NCBI RefSeq assembly: GCF_932294415.1
Contig: NC_065535.1
Coordinates: forward strand, 7,119,501-7,183,500
Reading direction: 5' to 3'
Origin: Quercus robur
Lineage: Eukaryota > Streptophyta > Magnoliopsida > Fagales > Fagaceae
Length of the DNA stretch: 64,000 nt
The notes below the pieces were generated by a model, which was not told where the DNA came from, did not search any database, and saw only the letters and a list, made by a program, of their open reading frames with translations. This document shows positions 56,804 through 64,000 of this stretch, piece by piece (position 1 is the stretch's first letter; every line of letters starts with the position of its first letter). The position numbers were made by a program, and so were the translations under genes.

Positions 56804-59800
56804 ACACTACGAGCAAAAGCATATATCCCTATTTGTAAAATGTTATTTCATCGTGAATATGGGGGAAAAAAGTTATCTAATTCTGCATGATTTTTGTTCC
56901 ATATTTATTTGAATTTTGTCTCGATTGGAGGGGAAAAAAGAAAAGTGAAATGGTACAACTCTATTATATGAAACACTTTGCTGTAGTCCGTGAGTTCCAA
57001 GGCATTCTTTTGATGGCTTTATCAGGACGACCTAAAATTCAGTAAAAAATCATGATAGTTTTCAGTCCATGGACCCATGGGCCATACTTGAGCCATGTCA
57101 GGCCCATTGGAGGGTCCAGATTAAGGACAAGAGGTCCAGATTAAGGACAGGAGGTGGGTCAAGTTAGTGTGAAATATCTTGAACAATGATTTCAATCACT
57201 CTCTCTCTATCTCTCCTTTGAGTGCAACTTGTTGAATTGATTTAACCTTCTACCTAATCATAATATAGATGGCTATGGATTTGAATCCTGTAGAAGATTA
57301 GGGACAGTAACACAATGCATTTTGAGAGTTTCAAAAGGCCCTCAGAAATCAGATTTGTTATCTGTGAGTGATCCACATACAGATAGACATAATAGTACAT
57401 ACTACAGAGTGCTATTTGCCCCCAGACGCAGTACAAAATTGTGGACGAGGTTTTTAGCAACCCAATTGCTCAATTCATTGTTGCCCACTTCGGCCCACTA
57501 CCAATAAATGCTTTTTAACCTTTTAGTCTTTGGACCTTTCACTAGAAATGAGAAAAAAAGCGTCATGCATGCAGGAACACATACCTTTTTTTGTTCCCCT
57601 TTATGAGGGCCGGTCATTGCAAAATAAATGTGCTACACTATTTTTTGGTCTTTTTTTTTAAAACCTTTTTTTCAGGTCAGAGACTCAGAGTCCGTAAATA
57701 ACCAAAACTTTTTCTTTTCTTTTATTCTTTTTAGGCTAAATTATTAATTCGATCCTCCAATTGTAGCCTTGTAGGGAAATATTCAATTTGATTCCTCACC
57801 TATTAGTAGCGCCAAATTTACTTGCTCAAACTTCAAAATCAAGTCAACTTCATTGGTGAATCTTCTCTGTTTAAATCAAATCAGGTTGGAGGAATAAATC
57901 AAATTAGGTTGGAGGAGATTTCTTCTTTTTATTATGTGACCGTTCAAATCACCATGCCCTTATATTTTTCTAAATCAGTTACACGATTATTGAATAGTTT
58001 ATATGACTAAAAATACATGCAAATTATCATTTAAGTCGCCAAGTAGTGAGTTGAAGAAATCTTCTACCAAACTAGGTTAAGAGAAAATTTTGTTTGGTTA
58101 ACACGGTAGGATTGTTCAAACTTTGATCGGAATCAATGAAATTGGCCTAAGCTGAGTTGGGCACACCATTCTCCTCCCCTCGCCTTTTTGGTCTCTTACA
58201 CCACCTAGCTTGAACCACCGCACTATAGCGTCTTTTGGATCTCTAGATCTACTGAGTTTTGGGATCTAGATATATTTTCTCTCTCATTTGAGATATGTTT
58301 GGGTATGTATGGTTGTGTATTTTATTTTCTATTTTTCTTTCAAGCAATCGAAGCATTCAGCAACCATACCAACACCATTGATGCAACCTGAATTTTGATC
58401 CAATGATGTGGTGGCGGTTTGTGTTTTAAGAAGACTAACGAAGTTAGTGCGGCCAAAAAGCTCCTCCAAATTAGCTGATGTACACCTAGAGTTAGAAGAG
58501 CGATTCATTTTTTTTAATTAACTATGGAGAAATTATATTTTTGTCTTTTTTTTTTCTTTTACTTAAAAAGTACAATTATTAAAATACAAAGGTTGTAGTA
58601 GTAAAAATAACATTTTTTTTTTTCCTTCACATATTTTATGAACTTTCAAACACATTGAAAAAAAGAATACTCACTTTAATTGATTCCATTCCACTATTTA
58701 TTTTTTCTTTTCTTTTTTTAATAAATGAAAATTTTCATTAAAACCTGACACCAATTCAAAATAACACATTAGTAAAGCTAGCTAGCACAAAACACCTTGC
58801 CACTAAGAACAACAAACAAAAAAATAGAGCGAAAATAAACAAACCCATATAGCTAGTTATCTCCTAAAAAGGAAGTAGGACCCTTCAAAGACTCCAAAGA
58901 ACTCTATTTTGAATAGTGTTTTTCACAATTTACATCAAACAACCGCGATGACACCCACTATGAATCCTAGCTAGTATTACTATCCCCACAAAGATCATAT
59001 ATTAAACAAATTTTTGTAGACTCTTGGCCTTTAACTTCATTACCCAATCAAGCTTAAACCTTGTGCAAATATGAAAGAGCAAAAGCTTGAAAGAAAATTA
59101 AGCACTCTTTAAAAATCTTCGTAAAACATTCCTCCTAGACTCTTTTGGAAAATAATCACTCAAAATATATATATGTGGTTCAAAATAGAGACAATATCTA
59201 TTGGTTCTATTCCATTCCTGTACAATGTATGGGCATTTTTTTTACATTCATGAACTTTCAAATATGGTATTAAAGTTTAGATTTGACTAGAAGCAACAGT
59301 ATATATAGGTAGGGACGGATTTGAGAAAGGAAAAGGTTAACCCAACCACGGTGGTAAAATGAAAGAGGAAAAAAACAGGTTGAAAGAAAATTAAGAAGCA
59401 TTCATCATTGTATGTTGTCCTCTTGAGAAGAAAATGAATGATTTCTTCTCGACAGAGTCCCCAGACAATTATGAAAATCTTCATGGTACATTCCGCTAAA
59501 TTTCGTGTTGTCCATCATTACGCACGCACGTATGCAATGTATATATAATTATTATATATTTATGTGTTTGTGAAAGAAGATTCCTGCACAAAAAGTATGT
59601 CCATTTTCATTATCCGATTTGTCCCAGATCTTCCACTACATGTGCTTGCTTCACTTTTATATTTGAAACTTCTTGTTGTGGTCCTACTCCTATCATCCTA
59701 GGGGCTGTTTTGCCTCTTGCCTTTTCCTTTCCCAAAGTGAGGGCATTTTGGGGTTTTAGATAATTTCCCCCATTTTCTTTTTCTTTTTTTTTTTTTTTAG

Positions 59801-60217
59801 TGATAAAGAAGAATATTTAGATTTAAAAAAAAAAAAAAAAAAAATCAAGAGCATTTCCAATAGATAATGCAAAGTGCAATTTGCATTATATTGTAAAAAA
59901 CCAAATCATTAAAACAATCTATTGGGCTATCTATTATTGTAGATAACAATACATGTTGCCACAGTAACATCTAAAAATAAATATTATTGTAGCACCATGT
60001 ATATCATTATTTTTAATCCCCCCACACCCCCCCCCCCCCACCTCTCTGTGTTGGCATATCCATGTGTTACTGTGGTAACAATTGGGTAGTAAATATATGA
60101 TTTTAATGTGTTGGAAATGCAAAATAAAGAACGATGTTGGATGTGTTAGAAGAGTGATTATGTAAAATAAATAAGTGGGTTTTGGCGATGCAAAATGCGC
60201 ACGCGCACGCGCACGTG

Positions 60218-60258
<41 letters not shown>

Positions 60259-61523
60259 TAAAGAAGCAAATGTGAATGCTTACATTGTAACTTAAATTTA
60301 GGTGTATTATTCTTATATTGTAACTTAAATTTAGGTGTATTATACTTAATTTTGGGGCACAGCCTCTAAAATTTACATTCCCATTTATGCATATGAAAAG
60401 CCACAAAGTATTAAATATGTCTTTCTTAAGAAAATAACTTTTGAATTTATAAGATGTTCCTTGAATTCACAATGAATATTCTTGAAATTCACCAAAAAAG
60501 AAAACAAGAAAACCTCTAAGAAAAGTTTATAAAGAAAAGTCTAAATTTCCAATGGGCTACAACCACTAATTTATAGAAAATAAATCTTTATATGATTAGG
60601 AGACCCTTAGGAAACCATTGAAAACCTTAATTCGTGTTTGGCACAAAATTAGTTTAGAAAATAAGAGAAATTGTCAAAATGGAAAAAAAATTTGAGAAAA
60701 TTACAAAATCAAATCTTATGAACTCTAAGAAATGTCTCAAAAGTCAAAACTAACAAGGTCTTGCTCTAACTTTTTCATTGAAAATAAAAATAAAAATAAA
60801 AATGACTATAAAGAGCAAAATTTAACTAAATAGATGCCTAAACATATGAATTTTTTCGATTTTATGTTTTGTTTTGCTATCAGAGTGTTTAGAGTTCTTT
60901 AAACACCTAGCTATTCCTTTGAGTTTGTGTAGTTTTTTCATTCCACACATATAATATATCATGTAATTATAAGGAGGAATATTTGTTGTGTTCCAATATA
61001 TTGGCAAACGATTTTGAATGAAAGACTTATGGATGTTACAAAAACCACTAGAACAATCCCTTGGAATTATTTTTTGTTTTTTGGGGGACGAATGGTTTGA
61101 TGTTATTTTGGCATGTAACTGGCTGGTCATTGTTTTTTAGTGTCCGTTCCATACGGTGTTACAGAATATCCCAACTTCATCCATGCCCCTCATTCATTCA
61201 TATACGACTTTGGTTTCCCAAACTATTATTATAAAGAACCACAGAGCAAGAACATATTATATTACAACAGTGTACGACAATGTGTGTTGATTTTTTATTT
61301 TATTTTATTTTTCAAAAGATATTTTTACGATAAGACAAGGGTGCTCTCTACTGGAAATTGTACCCATAAATCATGTGGCTGATTTTATTGGTAATTTACC
61401 TCTTCCTTTGTTTTATATTATTGTTACTATTATTATTTGTACTTTATGATATTCATTGGCTTCAATTTTACATTTGGTAAAGAATAAGAGGAAAATACAC
61501 TTCCAATTTGTGAAATTACTATG
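56804..61523. other. Gene-poor region downstream of KAN4
   Basis: Begins with the KAN4 3' UTR. No further gene recognised. Noted: a 20-bp tandem repeat GAGGTCCAGATTAAGGACA at about 57113-57152; a C-run at 60018-60040; an alternating purine/pyrimidine tract at 60196-60259; a 33-bp tandem pair at about 60283-60350 (TTGTAACTTAAATTTAGGTG twice). Open frames lack recognisable features. Confidence 0.5.
60196..60259. repeat. Alternating purine-pyrimidine tract (GCAC)n-(CA)n-(TA)n
   Basis: TGCGCACGCGCACGCGCACG runs into (CA)n and then (TA)n with no break in purine/pyrimidine alternation for about 60 bp. Such tracts favour Z-DNA. Confidence 0.8.
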
Positions 61524-61531
61524 GTGAGGAA

Positions 61532-62084
61532 TAGGGCTGTCCAACCCACCCGACCACCCGCCTGTACCCGACCGGCATTCACCCGATCCGACTGCTCCAG
61601 CGGTCGGCCACGGGTCTTGAGCTCCAAAACCCGACGCCGGCGGGTCGGTTTTGAGTCCCCTCATTCAAAACCCGTGAAACCTGACCCGCTCGAAGACATC
61701 AAATTCTGGTGAATTCTCCAGCGATTTCGACGAGTTTTAGCTTGATTTGGCAGATTTCGGCAACCAAAACAATCAGATCTGGCATAGATACACCAGATCT
61801 GGCGATTCTCAGTACGATTTGGGAGAAAAATCATCGGATTTGACGAAATTCTCACCAGATCTTGGCCGGATCGGGCGAGATCTCGTCGACTTTGGCTGTT
61901 TTTTTGTGTTTTCCATCAGGTTTCGGCCTCACCCGAAACCGATGCCACCCGCTGGCAAACCAACCCGCGAAACCCAACCCTCTTAATGGGTCGGTTGCGG
62001 GTTGAGAATTTGCCCACCCGATCTCTTATGGGTCGGTTGCGGGTTGGGCACAAACCCGACCCCCCCGACCCATGGACACCCCTA
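61532..62084. mobile_element. hAT-type MITE with perfect 8-bp target duplication
   Basis: GTGAGGAA at 61524-61531 and 62085-62092. Ends TAGGGCTGTCCA and TGGACACCCCTA are inverted matches. The inside is GC-richer than the surroundings, with CCCACCCGACC and GGGTCGGTTGCGGGTT phrases near the ends and an AGATCTGGC/CGGATTTG middle. Same family style as 27022-27710. Its ORFs are shadows of this repeat. Confidence 0.88.
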
Positions 62085-62092
62085 GTGAGGAA

Positions 62093-63574
62093 TTATGTTA
62101 ATTTATGTTACACATATTATGGCATAAGTGGTCCAAATTAATTGTAGGCTCATATATTTATAAAATAAACATATTAATCTTGGATTAGTCTATTGTTAAA
62201 TATATAGATTTACAATTGATTTGGACTTCTTTGGTAATATGTATAACAAATTACATGGTCAGTCAAGAAGAGTAGCACACGTGTGAAGTAATTTATTCTT
62301 TTTAAACTGGTGTGATTGATGCCTCTAAGTGGGAAGGGTAGTAAACATCACATGCACCCTTTTTGACTATTGGATGTTTAGTATATTAAAGTAAGTTGTA
62401 ATGCAAGTTTGATCTTAATTTAGTAGTGAAAGAATGTTGGTTAATTCTACTTTGGAAGTAGAAGAGCCTTTTTATCTCTTTAAATGAGATAGAGTGAAGG
62501 AAACAATAGAAAAACAAATGAAAATATATCGATTGTATTTCCAGTAGATTCTCGATTGGTTGAGGGTCTAACATTTGAAATCTTGTGTGTTTTCTCCAAA
62601 ATTGTTATTTGAGGACTCCAAGAGGTTTGATTGTATCTTGAGGATAAGTTTGTAGTTTTAAGGCTTTAACAACTTATTGTGGAGGCAAAAATTGTCTGAG
62701 GAAAGTAATTTTATTGTGCCCCTGAGCCATTAAAATTTCCTTATTTGTTCATTAAAATTTATTGTTTCTTTCATTATTTACTCCTTTGATCTACAAACAC
62801 TGACTAGTTTTTAATTTATTTATGGTCTTATATATGGTTGAGTTTTTCCTGTGTAGATATATAGTTGAAACAAACTTTACTTTTCAAAAAGACAAATTGA
62901 TTCGAATTTTGTAGATTAAGAAAGCATTTCCATTAACAATGTGTACGTAGGAATGGATCCGGTGCACTACCTAAATAGAATATTGTATTGAGTGAAATAA
63001 TTTTAAAGGATTGTAATTAAAAGTTAAAAATTTTAATTTGAATCTCAACTATTGAATAAAAAAAAGATACAAGGTTAAAAAGTGAAAAGATGAAATTTTT
63101 TGTGAGGATGATGGGAAGCAATTGCACTGGATCTGAATCTCACATAAACAGGAAATAAAAATGGTTAATTGCTTGTTTGTTAAACAAAAGATTGTAAGAA
63201 TTATAATACCCCCATGAACTTTTCAAGAATTATAATTCCCATATGAACTTTTCAATTCACATAAAACATGAGAATTAAACCTCTTTCAGGGTTCGATTTT
63301 AGTCTATCAAAAATATCAAAGCCTAAAATCCTTAAACCTTTTTTACTCTAAAAAATTGAAATGATGAAAAACCTATCATACCGTGGTTGATATTGGGGGA
63401 CATATTGTCCTACTACTGAGCTTTGCAATGTTATCAATCATGTCATTCATGATTATGTAAATGGCATGGAGTCTTGTACTCTGGTTTACATACAGCCATC
63501 CCTACATATCATGGTTATTCCATCAACCATCATAGATATTCATGTATACACTTTTCCTTTTTAATATTAATATT
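62093..63574. other. AT-rich intergenic DNA
   Basis: No gene recognised. A phrase CTTTGCAA...TGTCATTCATGATTATGT occurs at about 63420-63460 and again at 63843-63880, on both sides of the next MITE, a local duplication or a shared repeat. Confidence 0.5.
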
Positions 63575-63834
63575 AGTGAGTGTTTGGATAGCGTTTTGCG
63601 TTCACGTTTTATGCGTTTGGCTAAAAATTACCTAGGTTTCACGTTACTGTTCACAAACCCCACAAAAAGATGAAAAACGCAAATGAATTATTTTGTACTG
63701 TTTACGTTACTATTTAGCTGAAGCTACAGTACTCTCAGCCCAAAAAATCAGCTAGCTTATAAATTATTTTGATATAGTATTTTCAGTAATAAGTTTTCAA
63801 TTTTCAGCAAAATAAACGCTATCTAAACAGACCT
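63575..63834. mobile_element. hAT-type MITE, 260 bp
   Basis: TTAATATT at 63567-63574 and 63835-63842 forms an 8-bp target duplication. Ends AGTGAGTGTTTGGATAGCG and CGCTATCTAAACAGACCT are inverted matches. The inside has TTACTGTTCAC and GCTACAGTACTCTCAGCC. Similar TTACTGTTCATG phrases continue in 63915-63970, where part of another copy may begin. Confidence 0.75.
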
Positions 63835-64000
63835 TTAATATTCTTTGCAACATCGCCAATCTTGTCATTCATGATTATGTTAATTGAAAATTGAAAATTG
63901 AAAACAATAAAAAAGTTACTGTTCATGTGTAGGTTACTGTTCATTTACCTAAATATACTATTCATGTCACATAAACAGTATAAGAGATGCTGGTCTAAAA

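Noticed and set aside
61140..61382. 80-codon ORF before the 61.5-kb MITE
   Set aside because: No recognisable motif, low-complexity Phe/Tyr-rich end, no promoter or splice support.

Overview
The window is nuclear DNA of a woody-type eudicot: AT-rich, intron-containing and crowded with plant retrotransposons, hAT and Harbinger-like MITEs and SINE-like inserts. The repeat style reminds me of Fagales (oak/beech relatives), but that is an inference from memory and not proven here. No rRNA, tRNA, CRISPR or bacterial-type features were seen.

Layout. (1) 0.9-12.6 kb: a dead B3-domain (REM-type) gene, split in its second intron by a 10.1-kb Ty3/gypsy element. The element has a Tat-type layout: two RNase H domains, a 3' tandem-repeat region and an antisense gene. 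(2) 13.5-21.7 kb: a hAT-like element whose 3' 870 bp occurs twice, flanking a 6-kb LTR element on the minus strand. That element encodes a 1288-codon open frame with two zinc knuckles and an aspartic protease but no reverse transcriptase. Its sense strand is loaded with GACAG motifs. (3) 24.5-27.7 kb: a 2.2-kb inverted pair of one TIR element, a foldback MITE and a hAT MITE. (4) 28.2-30.8 kb: an intact two-B3-domain gene. (5) 32.0-33.5 kb: a second B3 gene, sister of the dead one, with one apparent extra base. (6) 34.3-38.4 kb, minus strand: an intact seven-exon TMEM147 homologue. (7) 38.4-53.6 kb: gene-poor DNA with a clean solo LTR. (8) 53.6-56.8 kb: an intact six-exon KANADI gene matching KAN4/ATS. 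(9) 56.8-64 kb: gene-poor DNA with two more hAT-type MITEs.

The working host genes are the B3 gene at 28.2 kb, TMEM147 and KAN4. The B3 genes form a small tandem cluster. KAN4 is expected to act in organ polarity and ovule integument development, and TMEM147 in ER membrane-protein biogenesis. Nothing in the sequence ties the three into one pathway. Exon boundaries were worked out by hand from splice sites, reading-frame phase and comparison between copies.

The most unusual signals are the frame-independent GACAG density in the 15-20.5 kb LTR element, its hAT/LTR chimeric junctions, and at least five ultra-short poly(A)-type inserts with perfect target duplications.
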